Source: an uncultured Pygmaiobacter sp.
Lineage (GTDB): Bacteria > Bacillota > Clostridia > Oscillospirales > Ruminococcaceae
Length of the DNA: 52,473 bases
Direction of reading: 5' to 3'
NCBI GenBank assembly: GCA_944386485.1
Contig: CALXBG010000005.1
Span: forward strand, 1 to 52,473
Positions 15,410 through 23,623 of the stretch are shown here, one piece after another. Each line of letters starts with the position of its first letter. Position 1 is the stretch's first letter. The notes under the pieces were generated by a model, which was not told the DNA's origin, did no database searches, and saw nothing but the letters and a program-made list of their open reading frames with translations. Made by a program: the position numbers and the translations under genes.

Positions 15410-16686
15410 TGCGGGCGGTCGTATATCCCGGCGCCGCCGCCGGCGCGGTGCGGCTGCCCTCCTCAAAGAGTGTCGCGCACCGGGCGCTGCTCGCCGCCGC
15501 TCTTGCCAAGGGTGAGACAGTGCTCGAGGGGCTGGACCGCTCGGAAGATCTGCGGGCCACCGCCAATGCCGCCCGTCTTTTCGGCGCCGAGGTCAAATGG
15601 CTGCCGGGCGGGCGTATTCGGCTGCGTGGCTGTGGGTTTCCCTGCGCCCCCGCCCGGCCGGTCGACTGTGGGGAGTCCGGTTCAACGCTGCGGTTTTTGA
15701 TCCCGCTTCTTGCCCTCACCGGCGAGCAGGTCACCCTCACCGGGCGGGGCCGGCTGCCCGAACGGCCGCAGGAGGTCTATGCGGCGCTCTTTGCCGAGCG
15801 CGGCCTGCCCTTTGGCCGCAGCGCACAGGGTCTGTCCTTTCGCGGCCCTCTGGGTGCCGGGGAATACCGGTTGTCGGGTGCGGTCAGCTCTCAGTTCATC
15901 ACCGGACTGCTGTTGGCACTACCGCTGCTCGATGGCGACTCCTCATTGCAGATCACCCCACCGTTTGAATCCCGCCCCTATGTCGAGCTGACCCGCTCGG
16001 TTCTCGCCCGGTTTGGAGTATATTCCGACTGGTCCGGTCCTCTTTCTCTCACGATACCGGGCACACAGCGGTACCAGCCGGTCGGGCGGTTTGAGGTCGA
16101 AGGGGATTTTTCACAGGCCGCTTTCTTCGCGGCGCTGGGCGCGCTGTCCGGCGAGGTGCTGTGTGAAAATCTCTCAACCGATTCTGCACAGGGCGACCGG
16201 GTCATCTTTGACCAGCTGCGCCATTTGGGCGCGTCGGTCACCCAAACGGCCGCCGGACTTCTCGTCCGGCGTGCGCCGCTGCAAGCGGGCGTCTTTGACC
16301 TCGGGGATTGTCCCGACCTTGGCCCGATCCTGATGACCCTGTGCTGTTTTGCCGGGGGCGAATCGGTACTGCTGCGGGCAGGCCGGCTTCGGCTCAAGGA
16401 ATCCGACCGAATCGCCGCCATGCAGACCGAACTGGCCAAATTGGGGCTGCGGGTGGAAAGCCGCGGGGACGAGATTCACGTGCAGGGCATCGGGGATCGC
16501 CGCTGTTCTGCGCCCGATCGTCCGCTGAGCGGCTGGAACGACCACCGAATCGTGATGAGCCTCGCGGTGGCCGCCGCCCGCGCGGACGGCCCCGTTCCCA
16601 TCGAGGGCGCGCAGGCGGTGGGCAAATCCTATCCGCACTTTTTTGACGATCTCTCCCGGGTCGGCATCCGGGTCGATTTGATCTGA
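15409..16686 (+). CDS. aroA: 3-phosphoshikimate 1-carboxyvinyltransferase (EPSP synthase)
   Basis: Sixth shikimate step: shikimate-3-phosphate plus phosphoenolpyruvate to EPSP. The 425-residue enzyme has Pro-Ser-Ser-Lys-Ser-x-x-His-Arg near the N-terminus, Glu-Ser-Gly-Ser-Thr-Leu-Arg-Phe, Ser-Ser-Gln-Phe, Leu-Lys-Glu-Ser-Asp-Arg and Asn-Asp-His-Arg near the C-terminus, covering both substrate sites. The start at 15409 shares one base with the aroF stop (TAATG); an upstream in-frame start at 15295 would be inside aroF and adds no family sequence. There is no obvious ribosome site, so translation likely re-initiates from aroF. Confidence 0.95.
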   Translation: MRAVVYPGAAAGAVRLPSSKSVAHRALLAAALAKGETVLEGLDRSEDLRATANAARLFGAEVKWLPGGRIRLRGCGFPCAPARPVDCGESGSTLRFLIPLLALTGEQVTLTGRGRLPERPQEVYAALFAERGLPFGRSAQGLSFRGPLGAGEYRLSGAVSSQFITGLLLALPLLDGDSSLQITPPFESRPYVELTRSVLARFGVYSDWSGPLSLTIPGTQRYQPVGRFEVEGDFSQAAFFAALGALSGEVLCENLSTDSAQGDRVIFDQLRHLGASVTQTAAGLLVRRAPLQAGVFDLGDCPDLGPILMTLCCFAGGESVLLRAGRLRLKESDRIAAMQTELAKLGLRVESRGDEIHVQGIGDRRCSAPDRPLSGWNDHRIVMSLAVAAARADGPVPIEGAQAVGKSYPHFFDDLSRVGIRVDLI

Positions 16687-16715
16687 ACCGCAAACTGAAA
16701 AAAGGGGTTTTTGAC

Positions 16716-17567
16716 ATGATCACCACCGACACCAACATTTTGATCATCGGTCTGGGACTGATCGGAGGCAGTTACGCGCGCGGTCTGTCCAAAAAAGGGT
16801 ACCAGGTCAGCGCGATCGACATCGATCCCGACAGCATCGGCTATGCGCTGGAACAGGGACTGATCCGGGCGGGCAGCACCGAACCCGACCCCGCGCTCTG
16901 CGAAGCGGCGGATCTTATCGTCTTCGCCCTCTACCCCACCGCGATGATCGACTGGGTGAAGGAGCACCAGCATCTCTTTCGACCCGGCGCGCTGCTGACC
17001 GATGTCGCCGGGGTCAAGTGCGGGGTGCTGGATGTCATTCAGGGGACGTTGCGGGAGGATCTCGAGTTCATCGGCAGCCATCCGATGGCCGGACGGGAGG
17101 TCTACGGGGTCCGCAACAGCGATGAGAGCATCTTCAAAATTGCAAACTTTATCGTCACACCGACCGAAAAGAATACCCCACAGGCGATTGCCGTTGCCCG
17201 GCAGCTGGGACAGTTGCTGGATTTTCATACTGTTGTTGAGCTGGACCCGGCAACCCATGACGAGATGATCGGCTTTGTCTCCCAGCTGACCCATGCCATC
17301 GCCGTCAGCCTGATGACCTGCAACAACGATCAGAACCTGCAGGATTATACCGGTGATTCCTTCCGGGATCTGACCCGGATCGCCCGGATCAATGAGAAGA
17401 TGTGGAGCGAACTGTTTTTGCTCAACCGCAAGGTGCTGATCGATCAGATCGACAGCTTTACCGCAGAGCTCGGCCGGATGCGGGAGATGCTCTGCCGGCA
17501 GGACCGCGCCGCGCTGGAGGAGATGTTCCGCCACTCCACCCGGCGCCGGGCGCTGTTTGATCGCTGA
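16716..17567 (+). CDS. tyrA: Prephenate dehydrogenase
   Basis: Oxidises prephenate to 4-hydroxyphenylpyruvate, the route to tyrosine. The 283-residue protein starts with a Rossmann motif Gly-Leu-Gly-Leu-Ile-Gly-Gly-Ser, has Gly-Ser-His-Pro-Met-Ala-Gly (the catalytic His region), and a helical C-terminal dimer domain. It lacks the C-terminal ACT domain of longer Firmicute enzymes, so feedback, if any, would not be through ACT; control may rest on the operon attenuator. AAAGGGG precedes the ATG. It lies 30 bases after aroA, in the same transcript. Confidence 0.93.
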   Translation: MITTDTNILIIGLGLIGGSYARGLSKKGYQVSAIDIDPDSIGYALEQGLIRAGSTEPDPALCEAADLIVFALYPTAMIDWVKEHQHLFRPGALLTDVAGVKCGVLDVIQGTLREDLEFIGSHPMAGREVYGVRNSDESIFKIANFIVTPTEKNTPQAIAVARQLGQLLDFHTVVELDPATHDEMIGFVSQLTHAIAVSLMTCNNDQNLQDYTGDSFRDLTRIARINEKMWSELFLLNRKVLIDQIDSFTAELGRMREMLCRQDRAALEEMFRHSTRRRALFDR

Positions 17568-17578
17568 GGAGGGATTGG

Positions 17579-18442
17579 ATGTCGCAGCAGGTTGTACGAG
17601 ATTTTAGAGAAAATGAGTCGCTGCGCCATGGCTTTGACGCACTGGCGCAGCAGGTATTTGGAATTTCCTTTGAGGCGTGGTACCGCCAGGGTTACTGGAC
17701 CGGCCGTTACCGCCCTTATCTGCTGGTACAGGACGACCTGCCGGTTGCCTGCGCCGCAGCGAACCTGCAAGACCTGTGGTGGGACGGCCGGGTGCGCCGC
17801 TGTATCCAGATCGGCACCGTGATGACAGCGCCTGCCGCCCGCGGGCAGGGCTTTGCCCGGCAGTTGATCAAAGAAATTCTGCAAGACTGGGAAACGGCCG
17901 CCGAGCTGATCTTTCTCTTTGCAAATCCTGCCGCGACGACCTTTTATGAAGCGCTCGGCTTTATGCGGCAGCCGGAATACCGCTGGCTCTCCCCCGCTTT
18001 GCCCGGCGGCCGCTGCGAGGCTGTTCCGCTGGACCTCAGCCGCGCCGACGACCGGTCGCTGCTCTGGTCCCACACGCTGGAGGGAAACCCCTTTTCCGCC
18101 CTGACGCTGCACCGCGGGTATGAGCTGCTGCTCTTTCATCTGATGCAAAACCCCGCGCTGCAGGTCGTCTTTCTGCCGCGCGCCGATACTGTTGCCGTCT
18201 TACAGCAGCAGGCAGACCAGCTGTGCTGCCTTGAGCTGTTCGGCGGCCGGGGAACGCTGGCGCAGGTGCTGGGACAGCTGGGTCACACCGGGCCGCTTGC
18301 GCTCGGCTTTACGCCGCTGGAGCCCGACGGCTTTCTCGCGCAAAAAGCGGCGGATACCGACCCCTTGCTGGTTCTGCCGCGCGATGAACTGCCGCCGTTT
18401 GCCGTCAGGCAGCTCTGCCTGTCCCCTCTCTCTCATTGTTAA
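17579..18442 (+). CDS. GNAT family N-acetyltransferase
   Basis: The 287-residue protein has an acetyl-CoA binding motif Ala-Arg-Gly-Gln-Gly-Phe-Ala near residue 87 and the following helix of the GNAT fold. The C-terminal half is longer than a minimal GNAT domain and resembles two-domain members of the Eis-like group, though the match is weak. AGGAGG precedes the ATG and the gene lies 12 bases after tyrA, so it is the last gene of the aro operon. The substrate is unknown. A link to aromatic metabolism is suggested only by position. Confidence 0.8.
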   Translation: MSQQVVRDFRENESLRHGFDALAQQVFGISFEAWYRQGYWTGRYRPYLLVQDDLPVACAAANLQDLWWDGRVRRCIQIGTVMTAPAARGQGFARQLIKEILQDWETAAELIFLFANPAATTFYEALGFMRQPEYRWLSPALPGGRCEAVPLDLSRADDRSLLWSHTLEGNPFSALTLHRGYELLLFHLMQNPALQVVFLPRADTVAVLQQQADQLCCLELFGGRGTLAQVLGQLGHTGPLALGFTPLEPDGFLAQKAADTDPLLVLPRDELPPFAVRQLCLSPLSHC

Positions 18443-18480
18443 AAAAGTCCCGGAAAGGAGATCGTTTCCGGGACTTTTTT
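18441..18480. terminator. Bidirectional terminator at the end of the aro operon
   Basis: A perfect 16-bp inverted repeat (18441-18456 with 18465-18480) with A and T runs at its ends serves the aro operon and the convergent MFS gene. Confidence 0.95.
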
Positions 18481-19745
18481 TATGTTGTAACCTGCTCTTC
18501 AAGATGGGCCAGGTCCTTCGAACTCGCTGACAGCAAAATTGCCAGCGCAAACAGCAGAAGGTTAAATACAAAGGGCCAGGCCGCGTTGAGCTCATACAGC
18601 CAGCCGACCAGACTGCCGAAGGGGGAGGTAAGGCCAACCATCAGAACGCCGCACAGCGCATAGATCCGCGAGCGTTCCTGCGGGTCCACATAATACGCCA
18701 TCAGCGCGTCCTTGCGGGGAAAGATGATGGCATAGGCCGATGCCTCGAGGATGGTGTAGATCATCAGCATCCACAGATTTTTGGCCGGGGTTGCCAGCAA
18801 CACCAAATGGCTGGCGATGTACAGCCCAAAACCGAGCAAAAGCACCCCGCGCATCCGATGCTGCTGCAAAATCCGCTGCAAGCCGGTGACAAAGACCAGC
18901 ATGACCAGCGTGCGGATCATCGGGAAAACCGCGACAATCTCATCCGAAATCCGGATGCGCTCGGTGACAAACAGCGAGTAAAAGTTGTTGGTTGCGATCT
19001 GCATGATGTTGAACAGGGTGATAAAGCAGACCACCAGCCGCATCTGGGAGGAGCGCAGCATCTGAACGAGGACCGCCGCATATCCCTTCAACATGGAAAA
19101 ATAGCTCTGGTTACTGGTCTCCGCCATCCGCTGTTTGCCGATCGGGGTCTCCTTGCTGAAATGATAGAGCAGAAAAAAACGGGTCTGCATCATCACAGCG
19201 GCGATCAGATAGAGACAGCGCATCACCGGAACCAGATCATATCTTGCGACCAGCGCCACCGAGATAGGGGCAAAGAAAACCGAGATCATCCCGCACATCT
19301 GGATCAGGGTAAACGCGTTGGTGACATACTTGGGCGGGCAGTCCTCGATAAAAAGGCAGTACCAGGAGATGTTGGTCACCTGAAAAAAGGCGTTTACACA
19401 GGCCGCGATCAGGAACCAGACAAAGTTCTGGGAAAAAGCCCAGATCGTGCAGGCAACTGCCCAGCCCAACGTATCGAAAATTACTGTTGTTTTTCGCCGT
19501 CCCAGTTTATCGGTGACGATGCCGCCGAACAGCGCGCAGAGCATCTGCATCACAAACCCCACCGTTAAGGTGATGCCGATCTCCAGGCTGGTCAGCCCCA
19601 GCTTTCGCATATACAGCGTCTGAAACGGCAGGATCAGCGAATAGGGAATCGAAAACAGGGTCTGGGCAATGATCGCCCATTTGGGATTGCCTTTAAGTTC
19701 AACGAAGGTTCGAACCAAAACATGATTTTTGATCCTCTGAAGCAT
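18480..19745 (-). CDS. MFS transporter
   Basis: A 421-residue protein with about twelve transmembrane segments. The loop between helices 2 and 3 reads Gly-Gly-Ile-Val-Thr-Asp-Lys-Leu-Gly-Arg-Arg-Lys, the classic MFS signature. The substrate is unknown. ATG 19745 is used because AAGGGGGAAA precedes it; a longer frame to 19799 has no ribosome site. It converges on the aro operon and is divergent from the SCIFF locus, with a ~230-base gap upstream. The stop codon overlaps the end of the shared terminator. Confidence 0.88.
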   Translation of the reverse strand: MLQRIKNHVLVRTFVELKGNPKWAIIAQTLFSIPYSLILPFQTLYMRKLGLTSLEIGITLTVGFVMQMLCALFGGIVTDKLGRRKTTVIFDTLGWAVACTIWAFSQNFVWFLIAACVNAFFQVTNISWYCLFIEDCPPKYVTNAFTLIQMCGMISVFFAPISVALVARYDLVPVMRCLYLIAAVMMQTRFFLLYHFSKETPIGKQRMAETSNQSYFSMLKGYAAVLVQMLRSSQMRLVVCFITLFNIMQIATNNFYSLFVTERIRISDEIVAVFPMIRTLVMLVFVTGLQRILQQHRMRGVLLLGFGLYIASHLVLLATPAKNLWMLMIYTILEASAYAIIFPRKDALMAYYVDPQERSRIYALCGVLMVGLTSPFGSLVGWLYELNAAWPFVFNLLLFALAILLSASSKDLAHLEEQVTT

Positions 19746-19874
19746 ACCATTTCCCCCTTGGCAAAAAACCAAAAAATGATTTCTCCATACGCTGTCCATC
19801 TTATAAGAATGAAATCAAAAATTCAATATATATGCCGCCGTCTGCAAGCTTTTATTTCGCGGATCCGGCATTTC

Positions 19875-19903
19875 TTGACAAGCAATAGGGCGCATGTTAT
19901 ACT
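19875..19903 (+). promoter_or_regulatory. Strong sigma-A promoter of the SCIFF precursor gene
   Basis: TTGACA (19875-19880), a 17-base spacer and TATACT (19898-19903): hexamers and spacing identical to the aro leader promoter. It lies 76 bases before the precursor ATG. Between 19746 and 19870 I see only AT-rich sequence that probably holds the MFS promoter. Confidence 0.9.
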
Positions 19904-19979
19904 TTTTTCGTATCTATTGCATCCTGCGGCCGGGCCACTCGGCTGCAAAATAAAATCTTCGTGAATTGGAGATGTTCTC

Positions 19980-20123
19980 ATGGAAAGAATCAAGACGATC
20001 GAGACCCGTAACCTCTGCGAAAGCGCGAAGAACGGCGGCTGCGGCGAGTGCCAGACCTCCTGCCAGTCCGCTTGCAAGACCTCTTGCGGTGTCGCGAACC
20101 AGCAGTGCGAGAAGGCGAAGTAA
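19980..20123 (+). CDS. scfA: SCIFF six-cysteine peptide precursor (ranthipeptide)
   Basis: A 47-residue peptide with the near-invariant SCIFF core: Cys-Gly-Glu-Cys-Gln-Thr-Ser-Cys-Gln-Ser-Ala-Cys-Lys-Thr-Ser-Cys, then Val-Ala-Asn-Gln-x-Cys. The six canonical cysteines are residues 21, 24, 28, 32, 36 and 43. A seventh, Cys13, sits in the leader and is unusual. SCIFF peptides are nearly universal in Clostridia and are modified by a neighbouring radical SAM enzyme that forms Cys-to-Thr thioether links; their physiological role is unknown. TTGGAG lies about eight bases before the ATG. An intrinsic terminator follows, separating it from the maturase gene. Confidence 0.95.
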   Translation: MERIKTIETRNLCESAKNGGCGECQTSCQSACKTSCGVANQQCEKAK

Positions 20124-20137
20124 GCAGTAAAAACGGC

Positions 20138-20165
20138 AAAAAACCGCCTTTGGGGCGGTTTTTTT
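20138..20165 (+). terminator. Intrinsic terminator between SCIFF precursor and maturase
   Basis: An 11-bp stem (20138-20148 with 20154-20164) made of GGCGG/CCGCC and an A/T run, followed by further T. It lies 14 bases after the precursor stop, and partial read-through would make the maturase less abundant than its substrate. Confidence 0.88.
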
Positions 20166-20187
20166 GTGTATAAATCGGAGGAACCAC

Positions 20188-21564
20188 ATGATACATCAAT
20201 ACCAACTCAACGGCTACAACATCGTTCTGGACACCTGTTCGGGCGCAATTCATGTTGTAGACGAAGTCGCCTATGATCTGATCGCCGGCTACAAAGAGCT
20301 GCCGGAGGAGGCGCTGGTTGCAAAGACGCTGGAAAAATACCGTGACCGCGCCGACGTTACCGAGCAGGAGATCCGCGCCTGTCTTGAGGATATCCGCGCG
20401 CTCGAGCAGGCCGGCAAGCTGTACAGCGAGGATCAGTTTGCCCAGCTCGCCGGCGAGTTCAAGGGCCGGGAGCAGAATGTCGTCAAGGCAATCTGCCTGC
20501 ATGTGGCCCACACCTGCAATCTCAACTGCTCTTACTGCTTCGCCAGCCAGGGCAAATACCACGGCGAGCGGGCGCTGATGAGTTTTGAGGTGGGCAAACA
20601 GGCGCTGGATTTTCTGATTGCCCATTCCGGCAACCGGCACAACCTCGAGGTTGATTTCTTCGGCGGCGAGCCGCTGATGAACTGGGATGTGGTCAAGCGG
20701 CTGGTCGCCTACGCCAGAGAGCAGGAGCCCAAATACAACAAGCACTTCCGGTTTACCCTGACCACCAACGGTATGCTGATCGATGACGATGTGATCGACT
20801 TCTGCAATAAGGAGATGCACAACGTCGTGCTCAGTCTGGACGGCCGCAAGGAGATCCATGACCGGCTGCGGGTGGACTATGCCGGTAACGGCAGCTATGA
20901 CCGGATCGTTCCCAAATTTCAGGAGTTCGTGCGCCGTCGCGGCGACGGAGAATACTACATGCGGGGCACCTTTACCCACGCCAACCCCGATTTTACCAAA
21001 GACCTGTTCCACATGGCCGACCTCGGCTTTACCCGGCTGAGCATGGAACCGGTGGTCTGCGCGCCCGACGACCCCGCCGCACTCACCGATGAGGACATCA
21101 AGATCGTGCTCGAGCAGTATGAAATTCTCGCCAAGGAGATGCTGCGCCGCCAAAAAGAGGGACATCCCTTTATTTTCTACCACTATATGCTGGATCTGAC
21201 CGGCGGTCCCTGCATCTATAAGCGGCTGTCCGGCTGCGGTAGCGGCACCGAATATATGGCGGTCACCCCCTGGGGCGACCTGTATCCCTGCCATCAGTTT
21301 GTCGGAGAGGAATCCTACAAGCTGGGCGACATCTGGCAGGGTGTCACCAACGAGGCCTGCCGCAATGAGTTCCGCAGCTGCAACGCCTATTCCCGCGAGG
21401 AGTGCCGCGACTGCTGGGCACGGCTCTACTGTTCGGGCGGCTGTGCCGCCAACGCCTACCACGCCACCGGCAGCATCGGCGGGGTGTACCGGCAGGGCTG
21501 CGAGCTGTTCAAAAAGCGGATTGAGTGTGCGATCATGCTCCAGATCGCCCAGCAGGATCTGTGA
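20188..21564 (+). CDS. scfB: Thioether cross-link-forming SCIFF peptide maturase (radical SAM/SPASM)
   Basis: The 458-residue enzyme has a RiPP-recognition-like N-terminal region (about 1-90), a radical SAM core with Cys110-Asn-Leu-Asn-Cys114-Ser-Tyr-Cys117, and a C-terminal SPASM region with many cysteines (for example Tyr-Pro-Cys-His-Gln and Cys-Ser-Gly-Gly-Cys-Ala-Ala-Asn) that bind auxiliary 4Fe-4S clusters. It installs thioether cross-links on the SCIFF peptide encoded just upstream. ATG 20188 has CGGAGGA at the right distance; an earlier in-frame codon at 20164 lies in the terminator T run. The stop overlaps the next gene by one base (TGATG). Confidence 0.95.
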   Translation: MIHQYQLNGYNIVLDTCSGAIHVVDEVAYDLIAGYKELPEEALVAKTLEKYRDRADVTEQEIRACLEDIRALEQAGKLYSEDQFAQLAGEFKGREQNVVKAICLHVAHTCNLNCSYCFASQGKYHGERALMSFEVGKQALDFLIAHSGNRHNLEVDFFGGEPLMNWDVVKRLVAYAREQEPKYNKHFRFTLTTNGMLIDDDVIDFCNKEMHNVVLSLDGRKEIHDRLRVDYAGNGSYDRIVPKFQEFVRRRGDGEYYMRGTFTHANPDFTKDLFHMADLGFTRLSMEPVVCAPDDPAALTDEDIKIVLEQYEILAKEMLRRQKEGHPFIFYHYMLDLTGGPCIYKRLSGCGSGTEYMAVTPWGDLYPCHQFVGEESYKLGDIWQGVTNEACRNEFRSCNAYSREECRDCWARLYCSGGCAANAYHATGSIGGVYRQGCELFKKRIECAIMLQIAQQDL

Positions 21565-22895
21565 TGAAGACCCCTGTCTATGATTTTGTGCGCCGCTATA
21601 CCGAGCAAAACGGCAGCCGGCTGCACATGCCCGGGCACAAGGGGATCGGCCCGCTGGGCTGTGAGGCGCTGGACATCACCGAGATCGCGGGGGCGGATTC
21701 GCTGTATGAGGCAGACGGGATTCTGGCCGAGAGTGAGCGGAACGCCGCCGCGCTGTTTGGTACTGCGCGTACCTTTTATTCGGCGGGCGGCTCTTCCCAA
21801 TGCGTCAAGGCGATGCTGCTGCTCGCGATGAAGAAGACCGGGCGGCGCACCATTCTCGCTGCCCGCAATGTCCACAAATCCTTTGTCCACGCCGCCGCGC
21901 TGCTCGACCTTTCGCCGCGCTGGCTCTGGCCGCGGGGGCCCTGCGAGCTGCTGCGCTGTGAGGTGAGCGAAGCGCAGCTGGAGCAGGCGCTCTCGGACTG
22001 CGAGACGCCGCCGGCCGCGGTCTATCTGACCTCACCGGACTATCTGGGCAACTTGCAGCCGATCGACCGGCTGGCGGAGATCTGCCACCGGCACGGGGTA
22101 TTGCTGCTGGTAGACAACGCCCATGGCGCCTACCTGCACTTTTTGGACCGGCCCTGTCACCCGATCGATCTTGGGGCCGATCTCTGCTGTGATTCTGCCC
22201 ACAAGACCTTGCCGGTGCTCACCGGCGGGGCCTATCTGCATCTGTCAAGGCAGGCGGATTTCGGTCCGGACGAGGAGATTCGGCAGGCGCTGGCCCTTTT
22301 CGGCTCGACCAGCCCCTCCTATCTGATCCTCGAATCCCTCGACCTGTGCAACCGGTATCTCGACGAGAGCTATCCCGCTGCACTGGCCGAAACTGTGGGC
22401 CGGGTTGCAGCTCTCAAGAAGCAGCTTGCCGCACAGGGCTGGTCGGTGCTGCCGGGCGAGCCGCTCAAGATCACCCTTTGTACTGCTGACAGCGGACTGT
22501 CCGGCCGGGCGGTGGCCCAGCGGCTGCGGTCTGCCGGGGTCGAGTGCGAGTATGCCGACCCCGATTATCTTGTGCTGATGGTCTCGCCCCAGAATCCGCC
22601 GGGGGACTTTGCGCGGCTTTTGACGGCACTTCCCCACTGCCCCGGCCCGGTCGGCCCGGGCGCGCAGCGGTTTGTCCTTTCCCCGCCTGCTCAGGTTCTG
22701 TCGGTGCGCCGGGCGCTGCTCTCCCCCAGCATCTCGCTGCCTGCCGCACAGGCGGTCGGGCGGATCTGCGCCGACCCCACCGTCTCCTGCCCGCCGGCCG
22801 TTCCGGTTGCGGTGAGCGGCGAGCGGATCAGCGCGGGGGCCGCCGCCGTCTTCGCCCACTATGGCATCGAGACGGTCAGCGTTATTAAGGAATAA
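21564..22895 (+). CDS. PLP-dependent Orn/Lys/Arg decarboxylase-family protein
   Basis: The 443-residue protein has His-Met-Pro-Gly-His-Lys-Gly near the N-terminus, Asp-Asn-Ala-His-Gly-Ala, and Ser-Ala-His-Lys-Thr-Leu-Pro with the lysine that would bind PLP. These are marks of the fold-type I Orn/Lys/Arg decarboxylase family, in the short form like B. subtilis SpeA/YaaO without the N-terminal wing domain. The short C-terminal domain is poorly matched, so the exact substrate (arginine, lysine or other) is uncertain. Its start shares one base with the stop of the SCIFF maturase (TGATG), implying coupling; whether this is functional or only economical is unknown. Confidence 0.88.
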   Translation: MKTPVYDFVRRYTEQNGSRLHMPGHKGIGPLGCEALDITEIAGADSLYEADGILAESERNAAALFGTARTFYSAGGSSQCVKAMLLLAMKKTGRRTILAARNVHKSFVHAAALLDLSPRWLWPRGPCELLRCEVSEAQLEQALSDCETPPAAVYLTSPDYLGNLQPIDRLAEICHRHGVLLLVDNAHGAYLHFLDRPCHPIDLGADLCCDSAHKTLPVLTGGAYLHLSRQADFGPDEEIRQALALFGSTSPSYLILESLDLCNRYLDESYPAALAETVGRVAALKKQLAAQGWSVLPGEPLKITLCTADSGLSGRAVAQRLRSAGVECEYADPDYLVLMVSPQNPPGDFARLLTALPHCPGPVGPGAQRFVLSPPAQVLSVRRALLSPSISLPAAQAVGRICADPTVSCPPAVPVAVSGERISAGAAAVFAHYGIETVSVIKE

Positions 22896-22897
22896 CA

Positions 22898-22933
22898 ACA
22901 AAGCGGATGGATTTAGCAATCCATCCGCTTTGT
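22898..22933. terminator. Bidirectional hairpin terminator
   Basis: A perfect 16-bp stem (22898-22913 with 22918-22933) with a 4-base loop between convergent genes. The T run is short. Confidence 0.8.
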
Positions 22934-23623
22934 TTATGTCAGGCCGCGTTTTCGATAGGCGGTAACAAACAATCCTGCCGCAAGCAACAGGTTGAGACCA
23001 AAGATCAGAAGATCGGCCGGATCCACCCGCCCGCCGATGCCGCCGAGCAGCCGGTTCACCTGCCCGGAATAAAGCCAGCGCGCCAGCACCCCGGCCCAGC
23101 GGTTGAACAGACCGAGCATCGGCAGGAAGGAGCACAGCAGCATCACCGGCACCGTCAGCGAGGTCGCCGACATCTGGCTGCGGCTGGCCACCCCGATCGC
23201 CCCGCCCAGCAGGATCGAAACGAGGGTTCCGGCCGCCAGCACAGCCAGAAACTGCACCCGTTCTGCCGGAGAATACTCCCCCGCCGCACAGAGCACCACT
23301 CCACCGATCAGGCAGGGCAGAAATACCGCTCCGCCGCTCCCGATCAGGTATTCCCTGGGGCGAACACCTGCGAGTAGCAGCACCCGCAGCGTGTTCTTTT
23401 CCTTTTCCTCTGCGATGATCGCCGCAGCAGCGGTCATCGGCGCCATGCCGACATACATCGTGCCAAAGAGGGTGACAAAAAAGTTTTCGGGCAGCCCTTC
23501 GGGCCGGACCATTTTCTGCATGATTAGCGTCAGGATGGGGAAAAGCAGAAATTGAATCAGCACCGTTTTGTTTCTGAATGTATCCGTCAGCTGCCGCTTA
23601 AAGAGCAGCGCCGCATTGCTCAT
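22934..23623 (-). CDS. ABC-2 type transporter permease
   Basis: The 229-residue protein has about six transmembrane helices. It opens with Leu-Phe-Lys-Arg-Gln-Leu-Thr-Asp-Thr-Phe-Arg-Asn-Lys, the cytoplasmic start typical of ABC-2 exporters. A Glu-Glu-Lys-Glu-Lys-Asn-Thr-Leu-Arg motif follows helix 2, as in the family where integral exporters couple to the ATPase. Its gene overlaps the ATPase gene by 26 bases and is last in a four-gene minus-strand operon (LytTR regulator, DUF3021-like, ATPase, permease). The substrate is unknown; drug, peptide or lantibiotic export are common for this group. Confidence 0.88.
   Translation of the reverse strand: MSNAALLFKRQLTDTFRNKTVLIQFLLFPILTLIMQKMVRPEGLPENFFVTLFGTMYVGMAPMTAAAAIIAEEKEKNTLRVLLLAGVRPREYLIGSGGAVFLPCLIGGVVLCAAGEYSPAERVQFLAVLAAGTLVSILLGGAIGVASRSQMSATSLTVPVMLLCSFLPMLGLFNRWAGVLARWLYSGQVNRLLGGIGGRVDPADLLIFGLNLLLAAGLFVTAYRKRGLT

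Noticed and set aside
9157-17567. Horizontal transfer of the aro block.
   Set aside because: Codon use and base composition look like the neighbours, and no mobile-element gene or attachment repeat is present.
19990-21462. A 490-codon minus-strand frame across the SCIFF locus.
   Set aside because: It is antisense to the SCIFF precursor and maturase, both of which match well-known families.
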